Of a DNA stretch of 57,918 nucleotides, positions 8,665-22,670 are shown piece by piece (the first letter of the stretch is position 1; every line of letters starts with the position of its first letter). The position numbers were made by a program, and so were the translations under genes. The notes beneath the pieces are model-generated. The model saw only the letters and a program-made list of their open reading frames with translations. It was not told where the DNA came from and searched no databases. Source of the stretch: Bacillus manliponensis (GTDB lineage Bacteria > Bacillota > Bacilli > Bacillales > Bacillaceae_G); NCBI RefSeq assembly GCF_000712595.1, contig NZ_JOTN01000023.1, forward strand, positions 1-57,918. The letters are read 5' to 3'.

Positions 8665-9482
8665 AGTTCGTTCACCAAACTTTCCATTGTAAGATGCGTT
8701 GTTTGTAAAGGAATGTCATTTCTTTTTAATAATTCTGCTATTTTCACTGAAAATGGTACATCCAGACCAATTTGTTGAAGCATATGTGGTGAGCGAAAAA
8801 TATGCTCTGGTGTTCCTTCTTTTAGAATTTCACCTTGATTTAAAATAATAACACGATCTGACTGTGCGGCCTCTTCTAAATCATGCGTAATTGAAAGTAC
8901 TGTTATCCCCTTTGTTGTAACTAGTTCTTTAACAGTTTCTATTACTTCGCGTCGCCCCTGTGGATCTAACATAGATGTTGCCTCATCTAAAATTAAAATA
9001 GATGGCTGAAGTGCTAAAACTCCTGCAATTGCAACGCGCTGCTTTTGTCCCCCTGACAACGTATGTGGCTCGGCATTTTGAAACTCTTCCATCCGCACAA
9101 GACGCAATGCCTTATCCATTCGCTCTATCATTTCTTCACGTGGCACGCCAATGTTCTCCAGTCCAAAAGCAACATCGTCTTGTACCGTCGTACCGACAAA
9201 TTGATTATCAGGATTTTGAAATACCATTCCGATTTGTTTTCGGATATCCCATACCGTTTCTTCAGACAAAACTGTCTCATTATTTACAGTAATCGTTCCT
9301 ACTTCTGATAAAAACAAACCGTTTAATAACTTTGCTAACGTAGATTTCCCTGATCCATTCTGTCCAATAACAGACACCCATTCTCCCTCATATAAGGAAA
9401 ATGAGACATCTTGCAAGGCATAAGAATTAGCTCCAGGGTATTGAAACGATATGTTTTTCACACTGAGTTTCTCTCTCTTCAC
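8640..9482 (-). CDS. ecfA1: ECF transporter ATPase EcfA1
   Basis: This ABC ATPase has Walker [11 protein letters not shown]-loop VFQNPDNQF, signature LSGGQKQR and Walker [14 protein letters not shown] place the start at the GTG at 9482 (280 aa), which has AAGGGTG about seven bases upstream and gives the usual N terminus. The frame is open to a TTG at 9512 without a ribosome binding site. It is the first gene of the ECF module, just after the rplQ terminator. Confidence 0.93.
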   Translation of the reverse strand: MKREKLSVKNISFQYPGANSYALQDVSFSLYEGEWVSVIGQNGSGKSTLAKLLNGLFLSEVGTITVNNETVLSEETVWDIRKQIGMVFQNPDNQFVGTTVQDDVAFGLENIGVPREEMIERMDKALRLVRMEEFQNAEPHTLSGGQKQRVAIAGVLALQPSILILDEATSMLDPQGRREVIETVKELVTTKGITVLSITHDLEEAAQSDRVIILNQGEILKEGTPEHIFRSPHMLQQIGLDVPFSVKIAELLKRNDIPLQTTHLTMESLVNELWRLHSKQ

Positions 9483-9532
9483 TTCAATCACCCTTTTATA
9501 TAATCGAATCAAGTACTTATATTTCCATATTT

Positions 9533-9583
9533 AAAAAAAAAGGGCCATGACCAGTTACTTAAAAAGTACTGTCCTGCCCTTTT
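9533..9583 (-). terminator. Terminator of the S10-spc-alpha cluster after rplQ
   Basis: On the minus strand a long hairpin (AAAAGGGC and GACAGTACTT pairing with AAGTAACTGGTC and GCCCTTTT, with small internal loops) is followed by nine T residues, a few bases after the rplQ stop. It separates the ribosomal cluster from ecfA1. Confidence 0.85.
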
Positions 9584-9590
9584 GTTATAA

Positions 9591-9953
9591 TTATACTAAC
9601 TCGATAATTACCATTGGTGCAGCGTCACCGCGACGTGGACCAATTTTCGCAATACGAGTGTATCCGCCTTGACGCTCAGCGTAGCGTGGAGCTACATCAG
9701 CGAATAACTTTTGTAATGCATCTTGACCAGTCTCAGCATTAGCAACCTCATTACGAATGAATGCTGCAGCTTGACGACGAGCATGAAGATCTCCGCGTTT
9801 ACCTAAAGTGATCATTTTTTCCACTACAGAACGAAGTTCTTTTGCACGAGTCTCTGTCGTTTGGATGCGCTCGTTGATAATTAAATCAGTAGCTAAGTCA
9901 CGTAACATAGCTTTACGTTGCGCACTTGTACGGCCTAATTTTCTGTATGCCAT
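9591..9953 (-). CDS. rplQ: 50S ribosomal protein L17 (bL17)
   Basis: A 120-residue protein near the polypeptide exit tunnel, with the conserved start [20 protein letters not shown]. It is the last gene of the alpha operon (infA-rpmJ-rpsM-rpsK-rpoA-rplQ), 36 bases after rpoA. Confidence 0.98.
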
Positions 9954-9989
9954 TCGTAGTTCCCTCCTTTGTTGGTAATTCTAAAATCC

Positions 9990-10934
9990 TCAGTCGTCTT
10001 TACGTAAGCCTAAACCTAGTTCTTCTAGTTTATGCTTTACTTCTTCTAAGGATTTACGTCCTAAGTTACGAACCTTCATCATATCTTCTTCTGTCTTGTT
10101 CGCAAGCTCTTGTACAGTATTAATACCTGCACGTTTTAGGCAGTTGTAAGAGCGAACAGAAAGATCAAGCTCTTCGATAGTCATCTCAAGAACTTTTTCT
10201 TTTTGATCTTCTTCTTTTTCAACCATGATCTCAGCATTTTGAGCTTCATCAGTTAAACCAACGAAGATGTTTAAATGCTCCGTTAAGATCTTTGCACCTA
10301 AAGAGATAGCTTCTTTTGGCCCGATGCTTCCATCCGTCCAAACATCAAGCGTAAGTTTATCATAATTCGCAACTTGTCCGACACGTGTCTTTTCCACTTG
10401 GTAAGTCACACGTGATACTGGAGTATAAATAGAGTCAATAGGAATTACTCCTATTGGTTGATCTTCGCTTTTATTTGCATCAGCTGGCGTATACCCACGG
10501 CCACGCTTTGCAGTTAAACGCACGCGGAAATGCGCATCCTTTGCTAACGTTGCAATGTATAAATCTGGATTTAAGATTTCAACATCACTATCGTGAGTAA
10601 TATCAGCAGCTGTGACAACACCTTCGCCCTGTACATCGATTTCGAGCGTCTTCTCTTCATCAGAGTAGATTTTAAGAGCTAACTTTTTCAAGTTTAAGAT
10701 GATAGTTGTAACATCTTCTACTACGCCCTCAACTGTCGAAAATTCGTGTAAAACGCCATCGATATGGATAGCAGTTACAGCGGCACCAGGGAGTGAGGAT
10801 AACAGGATACGACGTAAGGAGTTACCCAAAGTAGTTCCATATCCACGCTCAAGCGGTTCAATCACGAATTTACCATACTTGGCATCTTCGTTAAGTTCAA
10901 CCGTTTCGATTTTCGGTTTTTCAATCTCAATCAT
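9990..10934 (-). CDS. rpoA: RNA polymerase alpha subunit
   Basis: The 314-residue protein has the usual two parts. The N-terminal dimerisation and beta/beta'-binding domain spans about 1-230, including [20 protein letters not shown]. After a Glu-rich linker comes the C-terminal domain (about 245-314) with helix-hairpin-helix segments that bind UP elements and activators ([30 protein letters not shown]). GGAGGG precedes the ATG. A conspicuous hairpin lies in the gap before it. Confidence 0.98.
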   Translation of the reverse strand: MIEIEKPKIETVELNEDAKYGKFVIEPLERGYGTTLGNSLRRILLSSLPGAAVTAIHIDGVLHEFSTVEGVVEDVTTIILNLKKLALKIYSDEEKTLEIDVQGEGVVTAADITHDSDVEILNPDLYIATLAKDAHFRVRLTAKRGRGYTPADANKSEDQPIGVIPIDSIYTPVSRVTYQVEKTRVGQVANYDKLTLDVWTDGSIGPKEAISLGAKILTEHLNIFVGLTDEAQNAEIMVEKEEDQKEKVLEMTIEELDLSVRSYNCLKRAGINTVQELANKTEEDMMKVRNLGRKSLEEVKHKLEELGLGLRKDD

Positions 10935-10966
10935 TAACTAAACCCTCCTTCAAAACGTCGAAACCT

Positions 10967-11000
10967 CGGTTAGACACAGGAAAACACCTTTGTCTAACCG
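10967..11000 (-). promoter_or_regulatory. Perfect 10-bp hairpin in the rpsK-rpoA gap
   Basis: The 181-base gap between rpsK and rpoA contains CGGTTAGACA pairing exactly with TGTCTAACCG around a 14-base loop that can form a few more pairs. It ends about 16 bases before the rpoA ribosome binding site and has no U-run, so it is not a classical terminator. A TATAAT lies further upstream (about 11084-11089) with a poor -35. It may be a leader, a processing site or a barrier. Confidence 0.6.
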
Positions 11001-11115
11001 AAAGTCCCCCTTAGGCAGTTCCCGATTGTGCACAACAAGCGATGTTTCTGTACGAAATTTCTCGATAATGCATCATATCCATTATAGACAATAGGGAAAA
11101 ATCTATACAGAAAAA

Positions 11116-11505
11116 TTACACACGACGACGTTTTGGCGGACGACATCCATTATGAGGTACTGGAGTAACATCTTTAATTGCTGTTACGTCTAGACCTGCA
11201 GCTTGAAGTGCACGAATTGCAGCTTCACGACCAGCACCAGGACCTTTAACAGTAACCTCTAAAGTTTTTAAACCGTGCTCCATAGCTGTTTTTGCAGCTG
11301 TTTCAGCAGCCATTTGTGCAGCGAATGGAGTAGATTTACGAGATCCACGGAAACCAAGAGCACCAGCACTTGACCAAGAAAGTGCGTTACCATGAGTATC
11401 TGTAAGTGTTACAATTGTGTTGTTGAAAGTAGAACGAATATGAGCGATACCAGCTTCAATATTCTTTTTCACACGTTTTTTACGAGTGTTTGTTTTACGT
11501 GCCAT
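11116..11505 (-). CDS. rpsK: 30S ribosomal protein S11 (uS11)
   Basis: A 129-residue platform protein contacting mRNA near the E site. The core [21 protein letters not shown] and the C-terminal [10 protein letters not shown] are characteristic. It lies 25 bases after rpsM, with a good ribosome binding site. Confidence 0.98.
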   Translation of the reverse strand: MARKTNTRKKRVKKNIEAGIAHIRSTFNNTIVTLTDTHGNALSWSSAGALGFRGSRKSTPFAAQMAAETAAKTAMEHGLKTLEVTVKGPGAGREAAIRALQAAGLDVTAIKDVTPVPHNGCRPPKRRRV

Positions 11506-11530
11506 AACTAGTTCAACCTCCTTTACTTAA

Positions 11531-11896
11531 TTATTTCTTTTTGTTTGCTACTGTACGACGTGGACCTTTACGTGTACGAGCATTGTTTTTAGAGTTTTGA
11601 CCACGAACTGGTAAACCACGACGGTGACGAAGACCACGGTAAGAACCGATCTCCATTAGACGCTTAATGTTAAGAGAAACTTCACGACGAAGGTCACCCT
11701 CAACTTTAATGCGGTCGATAACGTCACGGATACGACCTAATTCGTCTTCCGTTAAATCACGAACACGAGTATTTTCAGAAACTCCAGCCTCAGCTAGAAC
11801 TTTTTCAGCAGTTGTACGACCAATGCCGAATACATAAGTTAAAGAAATAACAACGCGTTTGTCACGAGGAATATCTACACCTGCAATACGTGCCAT
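11531..11896 (-). CDS. rpsM: 30S ribosomal protein S13 (uS13)
   Basis: A 121-residue head protein that contacts P-site tRNA and forms bridges with the 50S subunit. The start [14 protein letters not shown] and the basic tail [19 protein letters not shown] are diagnostic. It follows rpmJ in the standard alpha-operon order. Confidence 0.98.
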   Translation of the reverse strand: MARIAGVDIPRDKRVVISLTYVFGIGRTTAEKVLAEAGVSENTRVRDLTEDELGRIRDVIDRIKVEGDLRREVSLNIKRLMEIGSYRGLRHRRGLPVRGQNSKNNARTRKGPRRTVANKKK

Positions 11897-11917
11897 TCCG
11901 AATACACCTCCTTCAGA

Positions 11918-12061
<144 letters not shown>

Positions 12062-12066
12062 CTATA

Positions 12067-12285
12067 TTATTTAAAACGGTACGTAATACGACCACGATTT
12101 AAATCGTACGGAGATAATTCTACCGTAACTTTGTCTCCTGGTAAAATACGAATGAAGTTCATACGGATTTTACCAGAAACGTGAGCCAATACGACATGCC
12201 CATTCTCTAATTCTACTTTGAACATAGCATTTGGCAACGTTTCAAGAACGGTACCTTCGACTTCAATTACATCATCTTTAGCCAT
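12067..12285 (-). CDS. infA: Translation initiation factor IF-1
   Basis: A 72-residue single S1-like OB-fold protein that binds the 30S A site during initiation ([20 protein letters not shown] at the start, [17 protein letters not shown] later). It lies between map and rpmJ. B. subtilis has a small KOW-domain gene (ybzG) between map and infA; here that gap is only 67 bases and holds no gene. Confidence 0.98.
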   Translation of the reverse strand: MAKDDVIEVEGTVLETLPNAMFKVELENGHVVLAHVSGKIRMNFIRILPGDKVTVELSPYDLNRGRITYRFK

Positions 12286-12352
12286 TCAAATGTTCTCCCT
12301 TCTTCAAATCAGTAACGTTTGACACTGTTCTGAAATCCCGGAGAGCTGCTAC

Positions 12353-13098
12353 TTATAAAGTGGTAAGGATTTCGTATCCTGCTTCTGTAAGAGCAATCGT
12401 GTGTTCAAAGTGAGCACACCATTTACCATCTACCGTTACCACTGTCCAGTCATCAGATAGTGTTTTAACATATCGTCTTCCTTGGTTCACCATCGGCTCA
12501 ACACAAATCACCATTCCCGGCTTTAATCTAGGGCCTTTATTCGGTGGACCATAGTGCGGGATTTGAGGGTCTTCATGTAAGTTTTGCCCGATTCCATGAC
12601 CAACATACTCCCTAACGATCGAGAATCCCTCTCCTTCTACATACGTTTCAATCGCATGAGAAAGGTTAGATAATCTTTCGCCTGGTTTTACTTGTTCTAG
12701 ACCAAGATACAACGATTTTTCTGTGACATCAAGTAGCTTTTGAACAGATTCTGAAATGTTTCCTACTGGATACGTCCATGCAGAATCTCCATGATATCCA
12801 TTATATTTCGCACCAATGTCGATACTTATAATATCGCCTTCTTGGAGCTTGCGCTTTCCTGGAATCCCATGTACGAGCTCTTCATTTACAGAAGCACAGA
12901 TGCTTCCCGGAAATCCATTGTATCCTTTAAAAGATGGTGTAGCACCATACTTTCGAATCATCTTTTCCGCTATTTGATCGAGCTCTTTCGTTGTAATTCC
13001 TGGGGCAATATGCTTCTTCAACTCTTGATGAGTTAAAGCAACAATCTTGCCAGCTTCTCGCATAATTTCTATTTCGCGAGGAGTTTTGCAAATGATCA

Positions 13099-13099
<1 letters not shown>
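12353..13099 (-). CDS. map: Methionine aminopeptidase, type I
   Basis: The 248-residue enzyme removes the initiator Met from nascent proteins. The five metal ligands of the pita-bread fold are visible: Asp in SIDIGA (about 94), Asp in HGDSAW (about 105), His in YVGHGIGQ, Glu in CVEPMV and Glu in FEHTIALT. Its ATG overlaps the adk stop codon (TAATG), indicating translational coupling. Confidence 0.97.
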
Positions 13100-13767
<668 letters not shown>

Positions 13768-13784
13768 TCATGAATGAGCGTGGA

Positions 13785-13802
13785 GGGAAGATTTCTCTTC
13801 CC
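13785..13802 (-). promoter_or_regulatory. GAAA-tetraloop hairpin between secY and adk
   Basis: On the minus strand GGGAAGA, loop GAAA, TCTTCCC forms a perfect 7-bp stem closed by a stable GNRA tetraloop, between the secY stop and the adk ribosome binding site. There is no U-run. It could protect or set the processing point of the mRNA between the long secY and adk cistrons. Confidence 0.6.
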
Positions 13803-13809
13803 AACAAAC

Positions 13810-15111
13810 TCACTGTTTGATAAATCCTTTGTAATGACGTTTCACTAACTGACTCTCAAGTTGTTTCATTGTCTCCAATGCAACACCGACAACAATCAGT
13901 AAGCTCGTTCCGCCAATTTGCGCTGACTGTGGCAGATTTGCAATTTCGATAAAGACTACCGGTAAGATTGCAATTAATGCCAGGAAGATCGCACCTACAA
14001 AGGTCAAACGATACAAGATTGTAGTTAGATATTGTTCTGTATTCTTACCCGGACGAATACCTGGAACATATCCACCTTGTTTACTTAAATTCTCTGCCAT
14101 TTGTTCAGGATTCACCTGTACAAACGCATAGAAATAAGTGAATGCTACAATAAGTGCAACATATATTGTCATACCCACAGGGTGAGTATAATTGAAGTTA
14201 GTAATAATCCACTCTGCGACTTTGTTACCTGAGAAGAACTGCGCAATTAGCGGGGGCGTCATCAAGAATGAAACAGCAAAAATTACTGGAATAACACCCG
14301 CACTATTTACCTTAAGTGGTAAGTGCGTATTTTGTGCTCCAGTATGACCACTATTTCCTCCTGTTACGCGCTTTGCGTATTGAATTGGGATCTTACGCAC
14401 CGCTTGTTGAATGTAAATAACACCAACAACCATCGCTAAAATAGCAAGTAAAATCAATACAATTTTAACAATGCTGATAAACAATTGGTCTCCCACATTC
14501 TGGAACTGCTGAGCATACACTTGATTTATAATATTTGGGATAGCTGCGGCAATACCTGCAAAAATCAAAATAGAAATACCGTTTCCTACTCCTTTTGCGG
14601 TAATTTGCTCACCTAACCACATTAAGAATGCAGTACCAGCAGTAAGCACCGTAGCAATATATAAATAAGTTGACCAGCCAGGATCCACAATTAATTGTCC
14701 ATTTGCCATATTGTTAAATCCGATTGACATCCCGATAGCTTGAATAAACGCAAGAACAATCGTGAAGTAACGAGTAAATTGAGCTAACTTTCGACGGCCC
14801 ATTTCACCCTGCTTTGACCATTCCGTAAACTTAGGAACAACATCCATCTGCAATAATTGCACAATGATGGATGCTGTAATGTACGGCATGATTCCCATCG
14901 CAAAGATAGAGAAGTTTTGCAAAGCTCCTCCGCCGAATGTATTCAAAATACCTAGTACATTCAACTGGTCTTGCGCTTTCAGCATATCTGCGTTCGTATG
15001 TGGTACTGGGATAAATGTACCAATACGAAACACAATTAACATAGCTAAAGTGAATAATATTTTATTTCTTATCTCAGCAACGCGCATAAAGTTGGAGATT
15101 GTACGAAACAT
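13810..15111 (-). CDS. secY: Preprotein translocase channel subunit SecY
   Basis: The 433-residue membrane protein has ten predicted transmembrane helices and forms the SecYEG channel for protein export and membrane insertion. Family landmarks include RIGTFIPVPH near the N terminus, ITASIIVQLLQMD around the plug and lateral gate, and GIRPGKNTEQYL in the C-terminal half. Its ATG overlaps the rplO stop (TAATG). SecE is encoded elsewhere in this window. Confidence 0.97.
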   Translation of the reverse strand: MFRTISNFMRVAEIRNKILFTLAMLIVFRIGTFIPVPHTNADMLKAQDQLNVLGILNTFGGGALQNFSIFAMGIMPYITASIIVQLLQMDVVPKFTEWSKQGEMGRRKLAQFTRYFTIVLAFIQAIGMSIGFNNMANGQLIVDPGWSTYLYIATVLTAGTAFLMWLGEQITAKGVGNGISILIFAGIAAAIPNIINQVYAQQFQNVGDQLFISIVKIVLILLAILAMVVGVIYIQQAVRKIPIQYAKRVTGGNSGHTGAQNTHLPLKVNSAGVIPVIFAVSFLMTPPLIAQFFSGNKVAEWIITNFNYTHPVGMTIYVALIVAFTYFYAFVQVNPEQMAENLSKQGGYVPGIRPGKNTEQYLTTILYRLTFVGAIFLALIAILPVVFIEIANLPQSAQIGGTSLLIVVGVALETMKQLESQLVKRHYKGFIKQ

Positions 15112-15551
15112 TAGATCACCTCAACTGTTCCGCCAGCTGCTTCAATTGCTTCTTTTGCACTTGAAGAGAACTTGTGAGCTTTCACAGTTAATTTTTTCTC
15201 AACTGCACCGCTTGCAAGAACTTTAACACCATCATTTAATTTGCTGATAACGCCAGTCTCAAGCAATAATTCAGGTGTTACTTCTGTACCATCTTCAAAA
15301 CGGTTTAACACTGATAAGTTTACGATAGCAAACTCTTTACGGTTAATGTTTGTGAAGCCGCGTTTTGGTAAACGACGGAATAATGGAGTTTGACCACCTT
15401 CAAAGCCAAGACGAACACCGCCGCCAGAACGTGCGTTTTGTCCTTTATGACCTTTACCAGCAGTTTTACCGTTACCAGAACCGATACCACGACCAACACG
15501 GTTACGTACTTTACGAGAACCTTCTGCAGGTTTTAATTCATGAAGTTTCAT
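15111..15551 (-). CDS. rplO: 50S ribosomal protein L15 (uL15)
   Basis: A 146-residue late-assembly protein. The start [14 protein letters not shown] and the glycine- and arginine-rich segment [19 protein letters not shown] are diagnostic. It is translationally coupled to secY through a TAATG overlap. Confidence 0.98.
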   Translation of the reverse strand: MKLHELKPAEGSRKVRNRVGRGIGSGNGKTAGKGHKGQNARSGGGVRLGFEGGQTPLFRRLPKRGFTNINRKEFAIVNLSVLNRFEDGTEVTPELLLETGVISKLNDGVKVLASGAVEKKLTVKAHKFSSSAKEAIEAAGGTVEVI

Positions 15552-15584
15552 TCCCAGGCACCTCCTTATATTAATGAGTTATCA

Positions 15585-15767
15585 TTAAGCTTCTTTTACA
15601 GTTACAAGGTGAGAAACTTTGTTGATCATACCGCGAATAGCAGGAGTTTCTTCCTTAACTACAGTTGAATTCAACTTTTTAAGACCTAAAGCTTCTACAG
15701 TCGCGCGTTGATCTTGCGGACGACCAATTACACTACGAGTGAGGGTAATTTCTAACTTTTTCGCCAT
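15585..15767 (-). CDS. rpmD: 50S ribosomal protein L30 (uL30)
   Basis: A 60-residue protein with the standard [20 protein letters not shown] and a C-terminal [12 protein letters not shown] segment. It lies between rpsE and rplO as usual in the spc operon, with its own AGGAGG-type ribosome binding site. Confidence 0.97.
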   Translation of the reverse strand: MAKKLEITLTRSVIGRPQDQRATVEALGLKKLNSTVVKEETPAIRGMINKVSHLVTVKEA

Positions 15768-15783
15768 TTGTTTTCCCTCCTTC

Positions 15784-16305
<522 letters not shown>

Positions 16306-16668
16306 TTAAAATTGTAAGCCAGCCTCACGAGCAGCTTCAGCTAGAGCTTTAACACGGCCATGGTATAAGTAACCACCGCGATCAAATACTACTTCTTTAA
16401 CGCCTTTCTCTACAGCACGCTTTGCAACTAATTCGCCAACTTTTGTAGCAGCTTCAACGTTGCTAGTACCGTTAAGAGCAAGGTCTTTATCAAGAGTAGA
16501 TCCACTTACTAATGTTACACCGTTTACATCATCAATAACTTGAGCATAAATGTGTTGATTAGAACGGAACACGTTTAAACGTGGACGTTCAGCAGTACCA
16601 GTAAGTTTAGCACGTACACGTGCATGTCTTTTCTTACGAGTCGCATTTTTATCAGCTTTAGTGATCAT
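16306..16668 (-). CDS. rplR: 50S ribosomal protein L18 (uL18)
   Basis: A 120-residue 5S-rRNA-binding protein ([20 protein letters not shown] at the start, [16 protein letters not shown] near the end). I use the ATG at 16668 because AAAGGAG lies eight bases upstream. An in-frame GTG at 16677 falls inside that ribosome binding site. Confidence 0.97.
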   Translation of the reverse strand: MITKADKNATRKKRHARVRAKLTGTAERPRLNVFRSNQHIYAQVIDDVNGVTLVSGSTLDKDLALNGTSNVEAATKVGELVAKRAVEKGVKEVVFDRGGYLYHGRVKALAEAAREAGLQF

Positions 16669-16708
16669 TCTTGTCACTCCTTTCTCTCAGCAATGTTAGC
16701 TAGCGAGT

Positions 16709-17248
16709 TTACTTCGCAGTTTTACCTTCTTTACGACGAACAACTTCGCCTTCGTAACGAATACCTTTGCCTTTATATGGCTCTGGAGCACGTACAGCAC
16801 GAACGTTTGCAGCGAATTCGCCAACGCGTTGCTTGTCGATACCTTTGATTACGATCTTAGTTGGAGCAGGAACTTCAACCTCAAGACCTGCTTCAGGAGT
16901 CATTTCAACTGGGTGAGAGTAACCTACGTTTAAAACAAGTTTGTCACCTTGTTTTTGTGCACGGTAACCAACACCGATTAATTCAAGGTTACGAGTGAAA
17001 CCTGTAGTTACACCTTCAACCATGTTTCCTAGTAAAGCACGAGTTGTACCGTGTAGTGAACGGTGTTCCTTCTGATCAGAAGGACGCTCTACTGTTAGGA
17101 TGTTTTCTTCAAGTTTGATAGCCATATCAGCATTAAATGTACGAGTCATTTCACCTTTAGGGCCTTTTACTGTTACAGTGTTATCTTCTGCTACAGTTAC
17201 AGTAACACCTGCAGGGATTTCAAGAATCTTTTTACCAATACGAGACAT
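16709..17248 (-). CDS. rplF: 50S ribosomal protein L6 (uL6)
   Basis: A 179-residue protein with two tandem alpha/beta domains, near the factor-binding region. The start [15 protein letters not shown] and the C-terminal [20 protein letters not shown] are diagnostic. It lies between rpsH and rplR. Confidence 0.98.
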   Translation of the reverse strand: MSRIGKKILEIPAGVTVTVAEDNTVTVKGPKGEMTRTFNADMAIKLEENILTVERPSDQKEHRSLHGTTRALLGNMVEGVTTGFTRNLELIGVGYRAQKQGDKLVLNVGYSHPVEMTPEAGLEVEVPAPTKIVIKGIDKQRVGEFAANVRAVRAPEPYKGKGIRYEGEVVRRKEGKTAK

Positions 17249-17275
17249 GTTGTCACACCTCCGTTCGTTTAAATA

Positions 17276-17674
17276 TTACCAAACGTATGCTACTACTTCT
17301 CCACCAGTTTGTAATTGACGAGCGTCTTTGTCTGTCATTACTCCCTTAGATGTAGAAAGAAGAGCGATACCTAATCCGTTAAGTACACGTGGTACTTCAT
17401 CAGCTTTTGCGTATACGCGTAAGCCAGGTTTACTGATACGTTTTAATCCAGTGATTACACGTTCGTTGTTTACACCATATTTCAGGAAAATACGTAGGAT
17501 ACCTTGTTTGTTATCCTCAATGTATTCTACATCACGAATGAAACCTTCACGTTTTAAAAGTTCAGCGATCTCTTTTTTGATTTTAGAAGCAGGAACTTCT
17601 AATTTCTCATGACGTACCATGTTCGCATTACGGATGCGAGTAAGCATATCTGCAATTGGATCTGTCATCACCAT
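17276..17674 (-). CDS. rpsH: 30S ribosomal protein S8 (uS8)
   Basis: A 132-residue primary 16S-binding protein ([18 protein letters not shown]-terminal [22 protein letters not shown] region). The frame is open to 17710, but the ATG at 17674 has a strong GGAGG upstream and gives the standard length. Confidence 0.97.
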   Translation of the reverse strand: MVMTDPIADMLTRIRNANMVRHEKLEVPASKIKKEIAELLKREGFIRDVEYIEDNKQGILRIFLKYGVNNERVITGLKRISKPGLRVYAKADEVPRVLNGLGIALLSTSKGVMTDKDARQLQTGGEVVAYVW

Positions 17675-17703
17675 GTGTTTTACCTCCTTCCCATTTGTGG
17701 GTT

Positions 17704-17922
<219 letters not shown>

Positions 17923-18462
17923 TTATTTTTGGAATGGCATACCGAATTGTGTTAAAAGTTCACGAGATTCCTCGTCAGTTTTCGCTGTAGTAACGATTAC
18001 GATGTCCATACCGCGGACTTTGTTTACTTTATCATAATCAATCTCAGGGAAAATTAACTGTTCTTTAACACCTAATGTATAGTTACCACGACCATCGAAA
18101 GATTTCTTAGATACACCACGGAAATCACGTACACGTGGTAAAGAAACAGATACTAATTTGTCGAAGAACTCATACATTTGCTCACCGCGTAAAGTAACCT
18201 TTGCACCGATTGGCATACCTTCACGAAGACGGAAACCAGCGATAGATTTCTTAGCGCGAGTGATTACAGGTTTTTGACCTGCGATTTGAGTTAATTCTTC
18301 TACAGCATTGTCTAATGCTTTAGAGTTAGATACCGCATCACCAACACCAATGTTGATAACGATCTTTTCGATCTTTGGCACCTGCATTACAGATTTATAG
18401 TTAAACTTGCTCATTAGAGCAGGAGTAATTTCCTTTTGGAACTTCTCTTTAAGGCGATTCAA
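17923..18462 (-). CDS. rplE: 50S ribosomal protein L5 (uL5)
   Basis: A 179-residue 5S-rRNA-binding protein of the central protuberance that contacts P-site t[19 protein letters not shown] and GLRDFRG-like [18 protein letters not shown] segments are visible, and length is standard. Confidence 0.98.
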   Translation of the reverse strand: MNRLKEKFQKEITPALMSKFNYKSVMQVPKIEKIVINIGVGDAVSNSKALDNAVEELTQIAGQKPVITRAKKSIAGFRLREGMPIGAKVTLRGEQMYEFFDKLVSVSLPRVRDFRGVSKKSFDGRGNYTLGVKEQLIFPEIDYDKVNKVRGMDIVIVTTAKTDEESRELLTQFGMPFQK

Positions 18463-18488
18463 TGAAGTGACCTCCTTTCTTAAGAAAA

Positions 18489-18800
18489 TTATTTATCTAA
18501 TAATTCACCAGATTTTTTAGCAATACGAACTTTTTTACCATCTTCCACTTTGAAGCCTACGCGAGTAGGTTCACCAGTTTTCGGATCTAATACCATAACA
18601 TTAGATACGTGAATTGGTGCTTCTTTCGTGATGATTCCACCTTGTGGATTTAATTGAGATGGCTTAGAGTGCTTCTTGACGATGTTAACACCTTCAACGA
18701 TAACACGGTTTTCTTTTGGGAAAGCGGAAAGGATAACGCCTTGTTTTCCTTTGTCTTTACCAGTGATTACCTGTACTTTATCACCTTTTTTTACATGCAT
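18489..18800 (-). CDS. rplX: 50S ribosomal protein L24 (uL24)
   Basis: A 103-residue assembly-initiating protein with an N-terminal KOW motif ([20 protein letters not shown]). The ATG at 18800 lies 11 bases after AGGAGG. A GTG at 18812 overlaps that ribosome binding site and is less likely. Confidence 0.97.
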   Translation of the reverse strand: MHVKKGDKVQVITGKDKGKQGVILSAFPKENRVIVEGVNIVKKHSKPSQLNPQGGIITKEAPIHVSNVMVLDPKTGEPTRVGFKVEDGKKVRIAKKSGELLDK

Positions 18801-18837
18801 CTTAATTCGCACCTCCTTAGCAAGGCAATACCTTTAA

Positions 18838-19206
18838 TTATAGAACTTCTGGAGCTAAAGAAACAATCTTCATGAAGTTGCTATCACGTAATTCACGAGC
18901 TACTGGTCCGAAGATACGAGTACCACGTGGGCTCTTATCGTCTTTAATGATAACTGCTGCGTTTTCATCAAAACGAATGTAAGAACCATCCGGACGACGA
19001 GCACCGCTCTTCGTACGTACTACTACTGCTCTAACAACGTCACCTTTTTTAACAACGCCACCTGGTGTTGCTTGTTTTACCGTAGCAACGATAATATCAC
19101 CGATGTTAGCATATTTGCGGCCAGAACCACCTAATACTTTAATTGTTAAAAGTTCACGTGCACCAGAGTTGTCAGCAACTTTCAAACGAGATTCTTGTTG
19201 GATCAT
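18838..19206 (-). CDS. rplN: 50S ribosomal protein L14 (uL14)
   Basis: A 122-residue subunit-interface protein ([34 protein letters not shown]). Standard length and position between rpsQ and rplX. Confidence 0.98.
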   Translation of the reverse strand: MIQQESRLKVADNSGARELLTIKVLGGSGRKYANIGDIIVATVKQATPGGVVKKGDVVRAVVVRTKSGARRPDGSYIRFDENAAVIIKDDKSPRGTRIFGPVARELRDSNFMKIVSLAPEVL

Positions 19207-19249
19207 GTTATGAAACCTCCCTTCGGACTTAAAATTCCGATTCGTCTAT

Positions 19250-19513
19250 TTAGATAATAACCGCTTCTTCAACGATTTCAACTAAACGGAAACGCTTAGT
19301 AGCAGAAAGCGGGCGAGTTTCCATGATTTTAACGATATCGCCAACTTTTGCTTGGTTTTGCTCATCATGCGCTTTGTACTTCTTAGAATACTTAACGCGC
19401 TTTCCGTACAAGGAATGAGTTTTGTAAGTTTCAACTAAAACTGTAATCGTTTTGTCCATTTTGTCAGATACAACACGACCAGTATAAACTTTGCGTTGGT
19501 TACGTTCGCTCAC
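19250..19513 (-). CDS. rpsQ: 30S ribosomal protein S17 (uS17)
   Basis: An 87-residue primary-binding OB-fold protein ([40 protein letters not shown]). It follows rpmC with a good ribosome binding site. Confidence 0.98.
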   Translation of the reverse strand: MSERNQRKVYTGRVVSDKMDKTITVLVETYKTHSLYGKRVKYSKKYKAHDEQNQAKVGDIVKIMETRPLSATKRFRLVEIVEEAVII

Positions 19514-19533
19514 TTTGCAAACCTCCCCTCAAT

Positions 19534-20819
<1,286 letters not shown>

Positions 20820-20822
20820 CGA

Positions 20823-21164
20823 TTATCCCTCCTTCTTTTCTGATACCACAATTGTGATGTGGCTTGTGCGTTTGTTGATTTGGCTTGCACGGCCCATTGC
20901 ACGTGGACGGAAACGTTTTAACGTTGGACCTTCGTCAACGAAAACTTTCTCAATAACTAAGTTATTGATGTCCATTTCATAGTTATGCTCTGCATTTGCG
21001 ATTGCAGATTTTAATACCTTCTCTACAACTGGAGAAGCAGTTTTAGGTGTATGGTTAAGGATTGCGATCGCTTCACCAACTTGCTTACCTCGGATTAAGT
21101 CTACTACTAAACGAACTTTACGAGGAGCAATACGAACTGTTCTCGCTACTGCTTTAGCTTGCAT
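20823..21164 (-). CDS. rplV: 50S ribosomal protein L22 (uL22)
   Basis: A 113-residue protein whose beta-hairpin lines the exit tunnel ([18 protein letters not shown]), a known site of macrolide-resistance changes; the hairpin looks ordinary here. Start at the ATG at 21164 after GAGGAGG; the frame is open back to 21182, the rpsS stop. Confidence 0.97.
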   Translation of the reverse strand: MQAKAVARTVRIAPRKVRLVVDLIRGKQVGEAIAILNHTPKTASPVVEKVLKSAIANAEHNYEMDINNLVIEKVFVDEGPTLKRFRPRAMGRASQINKRTSHITIVVSEKKEG

Positions 21165-21181
21165 TGAAGTGCCTCCTCTCA

Positions 21182-21510
<329 letters not shown>

Positions 21511-21520
21511 TACAATCCCA

Positions 21521-22351
21521 TTATTTTTTGCGACGACGAACGATGAATTTATCAGACGCTTTGTTTTTCTTACGAGTCTTGAATCCAAGAGTTGGTTTAC
21601 CCCATGGAGACATTGGAGACTTACGTCCGATTGGTGAACGACCTTCACCACCACCGTGTGGGTGATCAACTGGGTTCATTACAGAACCACGAACAGTTGG
21701 GCGTTTACCTAACCAGCGAGAGCGACCTGCTTTACCGATTTTGATAAGTTCATGTTGCTCGTTACCTACTTGACCTACAGTAGCGCGGCAAGTAGCAAGA
21801 ATTAGACGTACTTCGCCAGAGTTTAAACGTACAAGTACATATTTACCCTCTTTACCAAGTACTTGAGCAGATGTACCAGCAGAACGAACTAATTGTCCGC
21901 CACGACCTGGCTTAAGCTCGATGTTGTGAACTACAGTACCAACTGGAATGTTCACTAATGGTAATGCGTTACCGATTTTGATGTCAGCTTCAGCGCCAGA
22001 CATAATTTCCATACCTACTTCTAAGTTCTTAGGAGCAAGAATGTAACGCTTTTCACCGTCAACGTAGTTAATTAATGCGATATTCGCAGAACGGTTTGGA
22101 TCGTATTCGATTGTAGCAACGCGTCCTGGAATTCCATCTTTGTTACGTTTGAAGTCGATGATACGGTATTGACGTTTGTGTCCGCCACCTTGATGACGTA
22201 CAGTGATTTTACCTTGGTTGTTACGACCAGCTTTCTTGCTTAAAGGAGCAAGTAAAGATTTTTCCGGCTTGTCAGTCGTAATTTCAGCAAAATCATTTGT
22301 AGTCATGTTACGACGACCGTTAGTCGTTGGATTATACTTTTTGATTCCCAT
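21521..22351 (-). CDS. rplB: 50S ribosomal protein L2 (uL2)
   Basis: A 276-residue protein required for peptidyl-transferase assembly. The conserved C-terminal loop [18 protein letters not shown], with the functionally important His, is present, as is [18 protein letters not shown]. Confidence 0.98.
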   Translation of the reverse strand: MGIKKYNPTTNGRRNMTTNDFAEITTDKPEKSLLAPLSKKAGRNNQGKITVRHQGGGHKRQYRIIDFKRNKDGIPGRVATIEYDPNRSANIALINYVDGEKRYILAPKNLEVGMEIMSGAEADIKIGNALPLVNIPVGTVVHNIELKPGRGGQLVRSAGTSAQVLGKEGKYVLVRLNSGEVRLILATCRATVGQVGNEQHELIKIGKAGRSRWLGKRPTVRGSVMNPVDHPHGGGEGRSPIGRKSPMSPWGKPTLGFKTRKKNKASDKFIVRRRKK

Positions 22352-22379
22352 CTCAATTTCCCTCCTTCTTTAGTAAGAA

Positions 22380-22670
22380 TTAAACGCCTTGGAAGATTTC
22401 GATTTCTTTGCTGTCTGCAGTAAGTTTAACGATCGCTTTACGGCGACGGTTAGTGAAACCAGCATGACGACCTACGCGCTTAGCTTTTGGCTTGTAGTTC
22501 ATGATGTTTACTTTCTCTACTTCAACACCAAAGATCGCTTCGATAGCGTCTTTAACTTCTGTTTTATTAGATTTAACGTTCACATCGAACGTGTATTTTT
22601 TTTCAGCCATCATTTCCATAGAACGTTCAGTGATAACTGGGCGCTTAATGATATCACGAGGATCTTTCAT
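22380..22670 (-). CDS. rplW: 50S ribosomal protein L23 (uL23)
   Basis: A 96-residue tunnel-exit protein that docks trigger factor and SRP ([20 protein letters not shown]). The start codon overlaps the rplD stop by one base. Confidence 0.98.
   Translation of the reverse strand: MKDPRDIIKRPVITERSMEMMAEKKYTFDVNVKSNKTEVKDAIEAIFGVEVEKVNIMNYKPKAKRVGRHAGFTNRRRKAIVKLTADSKEIEIFQGV

Noticed and set aside
12286-12352. Possible ybzG-like small gene between map and infA
   Set aside because: The gap is only 67 bases and contains no start codon with ribosome binding site and no frame of useful length.
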